Shown: positions 38,938 to 46,505 of the stretch, piece by piece
Layout of the letters: each line of letters starts with the position of its first letter
Position numbering within the stretch: position 1 is the first letter of the stretch
Assembly: GCF_009933335.1 (NCBI RefSeq)
Contig: NZ_MAEL01000035.1
Location: forward strand, 124,001 to 188,000
Length of the DNA stretch: 64,000 nt
Direction: 5' to 3'
DNA from: Candidatus Enterococcus willemsii
GTDB lineage: Bacteria; Bacillota; Bacilli; Lactobacillales; Enterococcaceae
Notes under the pieces: model-generated
What the model was told of the DNA's origin: nothing
What the model saw: only the letters and a program-made list of their open reading frames with translations
The model's database searches: none
Made by a program: the position numbers and the translations under genes

Positions 38938-39004
38938 ACGTTCAAGTATAAAAATATAACGTTTGCGCCAATTTTGGCTATAGCACATAGAATTTTGATA
39001 CACT
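38938..39004 (+). promoter_or_regulatory. P2: LytTR-type operator and promoter
   Basis: ACGTTCAAG (38938-38946), 12 bases, ACGTTTGCG (38959-38967), 31 bases, TACACT (38999-39004). The geometry matches P1 and P3 exactly. The -35 position is not conserved, consistent with activation by the LytTR regulator encoded next door. Confidence 0.78.
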
Positions 39005-39057
39005 GATAAAGTGTAGAATCATAGATCACATACCTCAGGCACAACAGGAGCAGGGGG

Positions 39058-39081
39058 ATGTGGTCTTTTGACTTTTATTGA
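39058..39081 (+). CDS. Candidate seven-codon ORF on the P2 transcript
   Basis: The ORF encodes MWSFDFY. AGGAG (39046-39050) lies 7 bases upstream, ideal spacing, and the predicted P2 leader is about 46 bases. Mature-length peptides made without a leader are known as signals in streptococci. Against it: the ORF is tiny and overlaps the -35 of the guanidine operon promoter, so chance is a real possibility. Confidence 0.3.
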   Translation: MWSFDFY

Positions 39082-39096
39082 AAGATTTGCTATAAC
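39068..39096 (+). promoter_or_regulatory. Promoter of the guanidine operon
   Basis: TTGACT (39068-39073), 17 bases, TATAAC (39091-39096). Transcription would start near 39103, just before the riboswitch. Confidence 0.75.
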
Positions 39097-39113
39097 TAAA
39101 GGACTTAAATAAA

Positions 39114-39224
39114 AAAGGTGTTCTAGGGTTCCGCAATATTGGTCTGGTCCGAGAGAACACGCGCACAGCGTACACGGTAGGAGAAAAGCCTAGGAGTATT
39201 GATGATACTTCTAGGCTTTTTTTT
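39114..39224 (+). promoter_or_regulatory. Guanidine-I (ykkC) riboswitch with terminator platform
   Basis: The aptamer carries the class signatures CTAGGGTTCCG (39123-39133), GGTCTGGTCCGAGAG (39141-39155), CGCGCAC, ACACGG and the closing AAAAGCCTAGGAG. The 3' aptamer strand CCTAGG is shared with a terminator: AAAAGCCTAGGAGTAT (39184-39199) pairs with ATACTTCTAGGCTTTT (39205-39220), followed by T. Ligand binding would hold CCTAGG in P1 with the upstream TTCTAGG and prevent termination, an ON switch. The downstream SMR genes fit guanidinium export. Confidence 0.93.
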
Positions 39225-39241
39225 ATTTTGAGGAGGAAGAG

Positions 39242-39913
39242 ATGATGTGGGAAATTATTGGAATGACGATTATGACGAGTGGATTTGATAGCTTGAATCC
39301 AATGGCGATTGGGCAACAATTTGTATTGCAAGGATTAGTGAAGAAACCACGTGACATTTGGTACTTTATTTTAGCTACAGGTGTCATGAATTTTCTTGGT
39401 GGAGTGGTGTTTTATTTTAGTTTTGCAACAATCTTTATTCAAAGTTGGACAAAAATAATAGTGTGGTTGCATCCTTATCTCTCGACGTTACAGATTATTG
39501 GTGCAATACTGTTATTTATACTAATGGGTGTTTATCTTTGGAAGCAACGGGGTCCAGTGGAAACTCAGAAAAAAATCACAATTAAAGGCAATATGACACC
39601 GACAGCACTCGTCTTGCTAGGACTTGGTGCGACGCTATCAGAGTTAGCAACGGCTTTTCCATATTTTGCATTTATTGGTTGGTTAATGAACCAAAGTTTT
39701 CATTCCATACTTGTATTATGTTTGATGATTGTGTATAACATCATTTATATGCTGCCTTTGATGGGGCTTTATGCAGTATACTGTTTTCGTCGGGAACAGT
39801 TTGACCGGTTCTACCGCTGGATACAAATGCAGATGATTCGTTGGCAACGACGACTGATTCCTTTAATTTTAGGAGGAATCGGTATTTATTTACTTATTTT
39901 AGGTCTATTTTAA
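39242..39913 (+). CDS. GAP/LysE-like family membrane protein in the guanidine operon
   Basis: A 223-residue integral membrane protein with about six hydrophobic segments. It resembles the GAP (Sap, sulfolipid-addressing; LysE-superfamily) proteins, with a start region GMTIMTSGFDSLNP and a central LGATLSELATAFPYF motif. AGGAGG lies upstream of two in-frame ATGs (39242, 39245); either could be used. It is the first gene behind the guanidine-I riboswitch. Transport of guanidinium or a derivative is inferred only from context. Confidence 0.75.
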   Translation: MMWEIIGMTIMTSGFDSLNPMAIGQQFVLQGLVKKPRDIWYFILATGVMNFLGGVVFYFSFATIFIQSWTKIIVWLHPYLSTLQIIGAILLFILMGVYLWKQRGPVETQKKITIKGNMTPTALVLLGLGATLSELATAFPYFAFIGWLMNQSFHSILVLCLMIVYNIIYMLPLMGLYAVYCFRREQFDRFYRWIQMQMIRWQRRLIPLILGGIGIYLLILGLF

Positions 39914-39933
39914 ACGAGAAAGAAGGAAGAGAA

Positions 39934-40263
39934 ATGGCATTTGCAAAATTACTTTTAGCGGGACTGCTCGAAATTTTATGGGCGTATACGTTGGGAAAAA
40001 GTGACGGCTTTTCTCACTTGAGTTGGGGAATTGCAACACTTGGATTGTTATTAATTAGTTTATACTTTTTAGAATCAGTGATTAAAGAATTTGGCGTAGG
40101 CGTGACGTATGCCGTTTTTACGGGAATTGGTACGGCAGGAACTGCCATTTTGGATATTTTTGTCTTCCACGAGCCAACGAATCTTGGCAAAATGATTAGT
40201 TTAGCAATACTGCTGACAGGAATTATCGGCTTGAAATTAAGTAGTGAGGAGGCAAACGCATGA
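39934..40263 (+). CDS. SMR family guanidinium exporter subunit, SugE/Gdx-like
   Basis: A 109-residue, four-helix small multidrug resistance protein. The essential Glu sits in GLLEILWAY (about 10-18), the Gdx/SugE-type signature. AAGGAAGAG precedes the ATG at 39934. The stop overlaps the next SMR gene (ATGA). Paired SMR genes under this riboswitch match the YkkC-YkkD heterodimer. Confidence 0.9.
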   Translation: MAFAKLLLAGLLEILWAYTLGKSDGFSHLSWGIATLGLLLISLYFLESVIKEFGVGVTYAVFTGIGTAGTAILDIFVFHEPTNLGKMISLAILLTGIIGLKLSSEEANA

Positions 40264-40568
40264 GTTGGTTATTATTAGGAATTGCAGGATGTATGGAATT
40301 AGTGTTTGTTATTTTCTTAGAAAAAGCAACACAAGGAAAAAAGCAGTGGTTGGTTGTATCGCTGATTGCGATTCTACTGTCGATTTATTTGTTGGGGCAA
40401 GCCACTCAGTTTGTTTCTTTGGGGGTTGCGTATGCTGTTTGGACAGGAATTGGCTCGGTTTTAACAGTCGGGTATGGGATTTTATGTTTAGGAGAGAATC
40501 GTAGTAAAGCGAAGTTGTTTTTTGTCTTGCTTATTGTCATAGGCATCATCGGATTGAAACTAAGCTAA
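40260..40568 (+). CDS. SMR family guanidinium exporter subunit, second partner
   Basis: A 102-residue, four-helix SMR protein with Glu13 in AGCMELVFVI. It is clearly different from its neighbour, consistent with a heterodimer with fixed opposite orientations. GAGGAGG lies 6 bases before the ATG. It ends the operon at a shared terminator. Confidence 0.9.
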   Translation: MSWLLLGIAGCMELVFVIFLEKATQGKKQWLVVSLIAILLSIYLLGQATQFVSLGVAYAVWTGIGSVLTVGYGILCLGENRSKAKLFFVLLIVIGIIGLKLS

Positions 40569-40569
40569 T

Positions 40570-40610
40570 AAAAAACCAAGTAAGAAGTTTAAACTCTTAC
40601 TTGGTTTTTT
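40570..40610. terminator. Bidirectional terminator, SMR operon and polyprenyl synthase
   Basis: AAAAAACCAAGTAAGA (40570-40585) pairs perfectly with TCTTACTTGGTTTTTT (40595-40610). Confidence 0.9.
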
Positions 40611-40611
40611 A

Positions 40612-41592
40612 TTAATAACTTCGAATGAGGAGTTGCGAAGCTAGCAATTGCAACATGTCTCTTGCATCGCATTCAGGTAAACGAGCAATGTCCGTCAAGG
40701 CTTTTTGCGTATAGCGTCGAGCGATGTCTTTTGCCATTTCGACTCCTTCATGTGCCACTACGAGTTGGGCTACTTCTTGTGATTCTTCAGGTGTAATGTC
40801 TTGCTCTTTTTCTAAGTATGGTAGAAAAACATCGGGATGCTTTTCTTTAGCTAATAACAACGGTAACGTATAGATACCTTGTGATAAATCTTCCAACACA
40901 GGCTTTTGCAGCACATCTTCTTCAGCTGTGTAATCTAAAATATCGTCATAAATTTGGAAAGCAATACCGATACTACGGCCGATTCGTCCGGCTAGGCGTT
41001 CTACCTCAGGGGCAGCTTTTCCAAAATGTGCACCTTCTGCACAAGCTAACCAAAAGAGTTCTGCGGTTTTCCCGTTCACGCTGCGTAAATAATCACGAAA
41101 GGTTTCTTGCTTGTTATATCGCGTGTGCATTTGATCCAACTCACCTAGCAAGAGACGTTTCATCGAACGTGCGTTGATGGCTAAGAATTTAGATCCATTC
41201 ATTGCATCGATGACTAACTCAAAGAAAACCGTGAAAAGCAAATCACCTGTATAAACAGCAATATCTTTACCGTATTTTGATTGGACAGTCATTGTCCCTC
41301 TACGTAAAGGAGAGTCGTCAATGACATCATCATGAATGAGTGTCGCCATGTGAAGTAATTCGATAGAAGCAGCAATTTGTATTAATTGTTTTTCGTCCTG
41401 TTTTTCATGGTCTCCTAAAGAAGAAAATAGTAAAAAGAAAGCGGGGCGTAAATATTTGCCACCTGCTTGTGAAAATTCAATCAGCGTTTCTTGAATATCT
41501 TTATTGCGAACTCTCATTTGTTTCTCAATTAGTGAGCAAACGATTTGGAGTTTGTTTTGAATAGTGGGATAATCGTTCCAGTAAGATAGCAT
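40612..41592 (-). CDS. Polyprenyl diphosphate synthase (menaquinone side chain)
   Basis: Long-chain trans-prenyl transferase, 326 residues. It adds isopentenyl units to an allylic primer. The first aspartate-rich motif DDVID and the second YDDILDY are intact, as is GGKYLRP near the N-terminus. It lies divergent from menA, so it probably makes the prenyl tail for demethylmenaquinone. GAAAGGG precedes the ATG at 41592. Confidence 0.92.
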   Translation of the reverse strand: MLSYWNDYPTIQNKLQIVCSLIEKQMRVRNKDIQETLIEFSQAGGKYLRPAFFLLFSSLGDHEKQDEKQLIQIAASIELLHMATLIHDDVIDDSPLRRGTMTVQSKYGKDIAVYTGDLLFTVFFELVIDAMNGSKFLAINARSMKRLLLGELDQMHTRYNKQETFRDYLRSVNGKTAELFWLACAEGAHFGKAAPEVERLAGRIGRSIGIAFQIYDDILDYTAEEDVLQKPVLEDLSQGIYTLPLLLAKEKHPDVFLPYLEKEQDITPEESQEVAQLVVAHEGVEMAKDIARRYTQKALTDIARLPECDARDMLQLLASQLLIRSY

Positions 41593-41689
41593 GTGTGTAA
41601 CCCTTTCAATGTTAAATAGTAGTTCTATTTTAACTTATTTTCGTTCAAAAAGGCAATTTAATGCTATCGAAATTAGAAAGGAGGTAAAA

Positions 41690-42592
41690 ATGTCAGTAGC
41701 CGTTTTTTTAGAACTGGTTGAAATAAAGGCCAAAACAGCTAGCGTTCTCCCTTTTTTAATTGGTTTGTGCTATAGTTGGTATCGTTATGGCTCAATTCAC
41801 ATTGGCTATGTAGCGATTTATTTTATTGCCATGTTTATTTTTAACATGGCCGTCGATATTCTGGATAATTACAATGATTACCATCATGCGACAGAAGGAC
41901 ATGACTACAAAGAGAAAACCAATATCATTGGTAGAGAAAATCTATCGTTACGTCTGGTTTTTTGGCTGATGACTAGCATGATTGTGATTTCTGCATTGTT
42001 GGGGATTGGATTGGCTACAGTTGTTGGTTGGCCATTATTATGGATGGGTTTGTATTGTTACTTAGTTGGGATTTTTTACTCTTCTGGACCACGTCCGCTA
42101 TCAAGTTTGCCGTTGGGAGAATTTTTCTCAGGTTCAACAATGGGTGTGATGATTTCGTTTATTTGCGTTTATTTGAATACTTTTGAAACTTTTCATTGGA
42201 ATTTTTCTGAAATATTCAGTATCTTTATAATTGCTTTGCCAAATACGATGTGGATTGCGAACTTAATGTTAGCAAATAATCTTTGTGACAAAGAGGAAGA
42301 TGAAAAAAATGAGCGCTATACCTTGGTTCATTATTTAGGAAGAAAAAATTCTATTCGTTTATTTGTCGGAATGAATGTGGTCGCATTTTTAGGTATTATT
42401 TTGTCTGTTATTATGGGGTTAGCTCCAATGACTATATTATTAACATTTTTAGCAGGCCCCTTTATTTTGAAACAAATACGTCGATTTAAACAGAAGCAAG
42501 TAAAAACAGAAACCTTTATTTGCGCAGTTCGGATTTTAGCAGTTGGTTCGGTAATGCAAGTGATTACTTATTTGATAGGTATTCTCATATAA
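41690..42592 (+). CDS. menA: DHNA polyprenyltransferase (MenA-like UbiA family)
   Basis: Membrane prenyltransferase of 300 residues that joins 1,4-dihydroxy-2-naphthoate to the polyprenyl chain. The first Asp-rich motif is in NMAVDILDNYND (about 59-70), the second in ANNLCDKEEDE (about 195-205). AAAGGAGG is upstream of the ATG at 41690; a longer frame from 41591 includes the promoter region. ndh follows 29 bases later. The rest of the men pathway is not in the window. Confidence 0.88.
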   Translation: MSVAVFLELVEIKAKTASVLPFLIGLCYSWYRYGSIHIGYVAIYFIAMFIFNMAVDILDNYNDYHHATEGHDYKEKTNIIGRENLSLRLVFWLMTSMIVISALLGIGLATVVGWPLLWMGLYCYLVGIFYSSGPRPLSSLPLGEFFSGSTMGVMISFICVYLNTFETFHWNFSEIFSIFIIALPNTMWIANLMLANNLCDKEEDEKNERYTLVHYLGRKNSIRLFVGMNVVAFLGIILSVIMGLAPMTILLTFLAGPFILKQIRRFKQKQVKTETFICAVRILAVGSVMQVITYLIGILI

Positions 42593-42621
42593 TAATTTTG
42601 AAAGAAAGAAGTGGAGAAGTA

Positions 42622-43824
42622 ATGAAAGAAGTGGCTATTTTAGGCGCTGGATACGCGGGCTTAAGAGCGTTACATGAATTACAAAAAAAAGCAGCAGGTG
42701 AGTTTCATATTACTTTAGTGGATCGTAATGATTATCACTATGAAGCAACTGATTTACATGAAGTTGCAGCGGGAACACAACCGAAAGAAAAAATTACTTA
42801 TGAAATTAAAGATGTTGTAAACCCTAAAGTGACAACATTCATTCAAGATGAAGTAGTAAAAATTAATCCAGATAAAAAAGAAGTTGAACTTAAAAACAAT
42901 CAAGCATTAACGTATGATTACTTAATCGTTGGTTTAGGTTTCCGTTCAGAAACATTTGGTATTCCTGGTGCAGAAGAAAACGCGTTAGAAATGGTTAACG
43001 TAGAATCTGCCGTTAAAATTAACCAACACATCAAAGCAGCAATGGCTAAATACAAAGAAACAAAAGACAAAAAATATTTGAAATTAGTTGTTTGTGGTGC
43101 TGGATTTACAGGTATTGAATTAGTTGGTTCACTTGTTGAAGCGAAAAAACAATACGCTAAAATTGCTGGCGTAACAAAAGAAGAAATTGAAGTATATTGT
43201 GTCGAAGCTGCACCGAGCATCTTACCAATGTTCAATGACGACTTAACAAACTATTGCTTGAAATACTTAGACAAATGGAATGTTCATTTGATGACTGGTT
43301 CTGCAATCAAAGCAATTAAACCTGATACAGTGGTTTATGCAAACGGCGATGTTGAAAAAGAACTAGAAGCAGGTACAATTATTTGGACAACAGGTGTTAG
43401 CGGAAGCTTCGTTATTGGCGAATCTGGTTTCGAAGAACGCCGTGGCCGCGTAATGGTTAACGAAGACTTAACTGCTCCAGGTCATGATGATATTTACATC
43501 ATCGGTGACGTAGCAGCTGTTATGGATAAAGAATCAAACCGTCCTTACCCAACAACTGCACAAGTTGCACTAAAAATGGGTGAATATACTGCAAAACACC
43601 TTGTTAACCGTGTGAAAAATCAATCAACACCAGCATTTGTATTCAAATCAGCAGGTTCTGTTGCATCAATTGGTAATACACATGCATTTGGTATGGTTGG
43701 TAAAACAGGCGTTAAAGGTTACCCAGCTTCATTTATCAAGAAAATGATTATGAACAAATCATTGCTTGAAACTGGTGGTGCAAAAGAAGTTTTAGCGAAA
43801 GGTCGCTTTGACTTATATCACTAA
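42622..43824 (+). CDS. ndh: Type II NADH dehydrogenase
   Basis: Membrane-associated single-subunit FAD enzyme that passes electrons from NADH to quinone without pumping protons. It has 400 residues. The FAD motif GAGYAGLRAL is at 8-17, and the NADH motif CGAGFTGIE is mid-protein. The second FAD contact IYIIGDVAAV is near residue 295. GTGGAG precedes the ATG at 42622. With menA, the prenyl synthase and cydABCD it completes an NADH to O2 chain. Confidence 0.94.
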   Translation: MKEVAILGAGYAGLRALHELQKKAAGEFHITLVDRNDYHYEATDLHEVAAGTQPKEKITYEIKDVVNPKVTTFIQDEVVKINPDKKEVELKNNQALTYDYLIVGLGFRSETFGIPGAEENALEMVNVESAVKINQHIKAAMAKYKETKDKKYLKLVVCGAGFTGIELVGSLVEAKKQYAKIAGVTKEEIEVYCVEAAPSILPMFNDDLTNYCLKYLDKWNVHLMTGSAIKAIKPDTVVYANGDVEKELEAGTIIWTTGVSGSFVIGESGFEERRGRVMVNEDLTAPGHDDIYIIGDVAAVMDKESNRPYPTTAQVALKMGEYTAKHLVNRVKNQSTPAFVFKSAGSVASIGNTHAFGMVGKTGVKGYPASFIKKMIMNKSLLETGGAKEVLAKGRFDLYH

Positions 43825-43838
43825 GCCGATAAAAAGAT

Positions 43839-43871
43839 ATTCCCTACAAGTTGCTTGTGGGGAATTTTTTT
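43839..43871 (+). terminator. Terminator after ndh
   Basis: ATTCCCTACAAG (43839-43850) pairs with CTTGTGGGGAAT (43854-43865), one G-U pair, followed by TTTTTT. Confidence 0.88.
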
Positions 43872-43903
43872 GTAAATAGGAACTCTCAGAAAGGAAGATG
43901 GAA

Positions 43904-44383
43904 ATGAAAGAAAAATTAGCATTGGTTGATGGTACATTGCACGCAGAATTTTGGTTAGAAATAAATGCTTCACCAGAAAAAGTGTGGACATTTTTGACGG
44001 AAACAGACAAATTGGCGCAATGGTTTCCTGAACTTCAAGCAGGAGAAATTTCAGCAGATGGTTATATGAAATTTGTGATGCCCGAAATAAATTTGACGAT
44101 GGCAATCCAAGCGTTTCAGTTAGGGGAAAAACTAGCATATCAGTGGGATAGTGGCCAAGTAACGTTTGACATTTTAGCCGATAAACAAACGATTCTTCAC
44201 TTTTCTGAAGAATTACCCCCACAATTTCCTCAAAAACATCGAGATGTTGCAGGGTGGTCGATTGTCTTGCGTCGTTTGAAAAACGCCATAGAAGGCCAGC
44301 CCGTCGATTTTTCAAATGTCGGTCATGCGGAAGCCGAGCAAAAGTTTGGCAAGCAGTTAGCAGCGTTTGAATCAACAAAGTAA
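43904..44383 (+). CDS. SRPBCC (AHSA1-like) family protein
   Basis: A 159-residue protein with the START/Bet v1-like lipid- or ligand-binding fold. INASPEKVWTFLTETDKLAQWFP is the typical entry, and DVAGWSIVLRRLKNAIEG the C-terminal helix. No ligand can be predicted. The ATG at 43904 is used because AAGGAAG lies 6 bases upstream; ATG 43898 abuts it. It is monocistronic. Confidence 0.82.
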   Translation: MKEKLALVDGTLHAEFWLEINASPEKVWTFLTETDKLAQWFPELQAGEISADGYMKFVMPEINLTMAIQAFQLGEKLAYQWDSGQVTFDILADKQTILHFSEELPPQFPQKHRDVAGWSIVLRRLKNAIEGQPVDFSNVGHAEAEQKFGKQLAAFESTK

Positions 44384-44394
44384 CGAATATAAAC

Positions 44395-44429
44395 AAAAAA
44401 CAGCCACCACTACAGGTGACTGTTTTTTT
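44395..44429. terminator. Bidirectional terminator
   Basis: AAAAAACAG-CACC type arm pairs with GGTG-CTGTTTTTTT around a short loop, with one internal mismatch. It lies between convergent genes. Confidence 0.8.
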
Positions 44430-44430
44430 A

Positions 44431-44907
44431 TTACGTCAATTTCTGACATAATTGCTCGTAATTCACTGTTTCTTCAGGTGTGAATAGGTGATAATGCAAG
44501 GAATCATCTGCTTCATCGTGAATAATCACTAGCCGCTCATTATTCGGTTCAAATGTCCCTAATGAGAAAATCGTAAAGCGATTATCAATGATTTCAATAT
44601 CACGTAAAGATTTAGAAAAGACTTTACGAATATGGTGAACTTTTTTGATGCGGTAATCGGCTTTTTCAGCAGCTTTTTTCAGTGTAAAGCCTTCATCCAA
44701 GTAGTGCTTGATTAGTTCGACTTTCACGACCATTGGTAAACGATAACGTCTAGCGCCATGTGTTTCTTCTTCGATAGAGGCAATGAAGCCTTTTTCTTCC
44801 CAATAACGTAATTGTCGAGGAGAAGTACTGCTCATGTTGCTTAATTCACTAATCCCTACAAGTAAGTGATCATTGTCTAGTAATTCTTTTAAAAAAGATG
44901 ATTTCAT
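44431..44907 (-). CDS. MerR family regulator
   Basis: A 158-residue MerR-type regulator. The winged HTH includes SPRQLRYWEEKGFI (about 28-42) and ARRYRLPMV. A coiled-coil follows, then an acidic C-terminal tail of unknown function with no cysteine metal site. GAGGGAGT precedes the ATG. It is divergent from an MFS exporter, whose expression it probably controls. Confidence 0.88.
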   Translation of the reverse strand: MKSSFLKELLDNDHLLVGISELSNMSSTSPRQLRYWEEKGFIASIEEETHGARRYRLPMVVKVELIKHYLDEGFTLKKAAEKADYRIKKVHHIRKVFSKSLRDIEIIDNRFTIFSLGTFEPNNERLVIIHDEADDSLHYHLFTPEETVNYEQLCQKLT

Positions 44908-44940
44908 TTTTACTCCCTCGTTTCTACACCGTCTCCCTCT

Positions 44941-45002
44941 ATTGTACTTTTTATGACATGTGTGTCAAGTTAGTTGACAAATTAGCCAAAAAGGCATAAA
45001 GT
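44941..45002. promoter_or_regulatory. Divergent promoters and operator between merR and the MFS gene
   Basis: Plus strand: TTGACA (44974-44979), 17 bases, TAAAGT (44997-45002). Minus strand: TTGACA (44968-44963), 16 bases, TACAAT (44946-44941). The palindrome TGACATGTGTGTCA (44954-44967) overlaps the minus-strand -35 and is a likely MerR operator. Confidence 0.65.
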
Positions 45003-45032
45003 ATGCAATGCTGAGAAAAGGAGAGGAAACAA

Positions 45033-46505
45033 ATGAAAGAACAACCAGTTGATATTTATGGAAAACCTTATAACCGTACACTACTAGTTGCAAACTTGTT
45101 AATTGGTACATTTTGTACGGTATTGAATCAAACATTATTAACAACCGCATTTCCTGCATTAATGAAAGCCTTTGATATTACGGCTTCAGATGTACAGTGG
45201 TTAACCACCGGATTTTTACTAGTCAATGGTATTATGATTCCGATTAGTGCGTGGCTAATTAATAAATTTAGTTCTCGTAATTTATATTTATTTGCGATGT
45301 TTGTCTTTTTTATTGGAACGTTGACGTGTTTTACAGCACAAAATTTTTCTATGCTGTTAATTGGACGTTTAGTTCAAGCTAGTGGTGTAGGGATCTCTAT
45401 GCCATTATTACAAAATATTATGTTATCGATTTTTCCACCAGAAAAACGTGGTGCAGCCATGGGAATGTCAGGGGTAGTTATTGGGCTAGCACCTGCTTTA
45501 GGACCAACATTATCCGGTTGGATTATCGATCATTATTCATGGCGTGAATTGTTTGGAATGGTATTACCAATTGCTGCACTTGTATTGATTTTAGCGTTTT
45601 TCTTGATGAAAAGTGTGATTCCATTATCTAATCCAAGTATTGATGTGTTATCTATCGTTTTATCAAGTATTGGATTTGGTGCATTGCTTTATGGATTTTC
45701 TAGTGTAGGGAATAAAGGATGGGGCAATTGGGAAGTTCAATTATTTATCGCTGTTGGTGTGATTTTTATTGGCTTCTTTGTATGGCGTCAATTACGCTTG
45801 CCAAAACCATTCTTAGAGTTACGAGTATTCAAATCACCTATCTTTACAATTGCAGCCATTTTATCCGGTGTGACAAATATGGCAATGATTGGGGCAGAAA
45901 TGGTTGTGCCATTGTTTATCCAAAATATTCACGGTCAATCCGCTTTTCATTCTGGTTTAATGTTATTGCCAGGGGCGTTAGTGATGGGGATTATGATGCC
46001 TGTGACGGGTGCTATTTTTGATAAACACGGTGCACGTCGGTTAGCCATTATGGGGATGTTTATTTTAACTGCGGCAACCGCACCATTCGCTTTTTTAACT
46101 GCTGAAACACCTGTGATGTATATTGTGGTCTTATATGCGATTCGTATGTTCGGGATTTCGATGGTTATGATGCCTGTGACAACTTCTGGAATGAACGCCT
46201 TGCCAGCGCACTTAATTAGTCATGGAACAGCTGTGAATAATACTTTCCGACAAGTTGCAAGTTCAATCGGAACAGCGATTTTAATCAGTGTGTTAACAAG
46301 TGTCACTAACAATAATTTGCCGAACCAAAGCATGCTAGAAAAAGCGCCAATTGCCTATAAAGAACAAGCAGTGAATGCGACTCTTTCAGGATATCATTCT
46401 GCGTTTATTGTAGCAGTTGTCTTCAGTGTAATTGGCTTTGGTATTACATTCTTCATCAAAGAAAAAAATGATATGAAAGTTGTGAAAGAGGAGGCGAAAG
46501 CATGA
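45033..46505 (+). CDS. DHA2 (EmrB/QacA-type) MFS multidrug exporter
   Basis: A 490-residue drug:proton antiporter-like protein with about 14 membrane helices. Landmarks are LNQTLLTTAFPALM in helix 1, the WLTTGFLL region, GRLVQASGVGISMPL and the antiporter motif C-like GLAPALGPTLSGWI. AAAAGGAGAGG precedes the ATG. It is divergent from merR and overlaps the DUF4811 gene by 4 bases. The substrate is unknown. Confidence 0.9.
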   Translation: MKEQPVDIYGKPYNRTLLVANLLIGTFCTVLNQTLLTTAFPALMKAFDITASDVQWLTTGFLLVNGIMIPISAWLINKFSSRNLYLFAMFVFFIGTLTCFTAQNFSMLLIGRLVQASGVGISMPLLQNIMLSIFPPEKRGAAMGMSGVVIGLAPALGPTLSGWIIDHYSWRELFGMVLPIAALVLILAFFLMKSVIPLSNPSIDVLSIVLSSIGFGALLYGFSSVGNKGWGNWEVQLFIAVGVIFIGFFVWRQLRLPKPFLELRVFKSPIFTIAAILSGVTNMAMIGAEMVVPLFIQNIHGQSAFHSGLMLLPGALVMGIMMPVTGAIFDKHGARRLAIMGMFILTAATAPFAFLTAETPVMYIVVLYAIRMFGISMVMMPVTTSGMNALPAHLISHGTAVNNTFRQVASSIGTAILISVLTSVTNNNLPNQSMLEKAPIAYKEQAVNATLSGYHSAFIVAVVFSVIGFGITFFIKEKNDMKVVKEEAKA

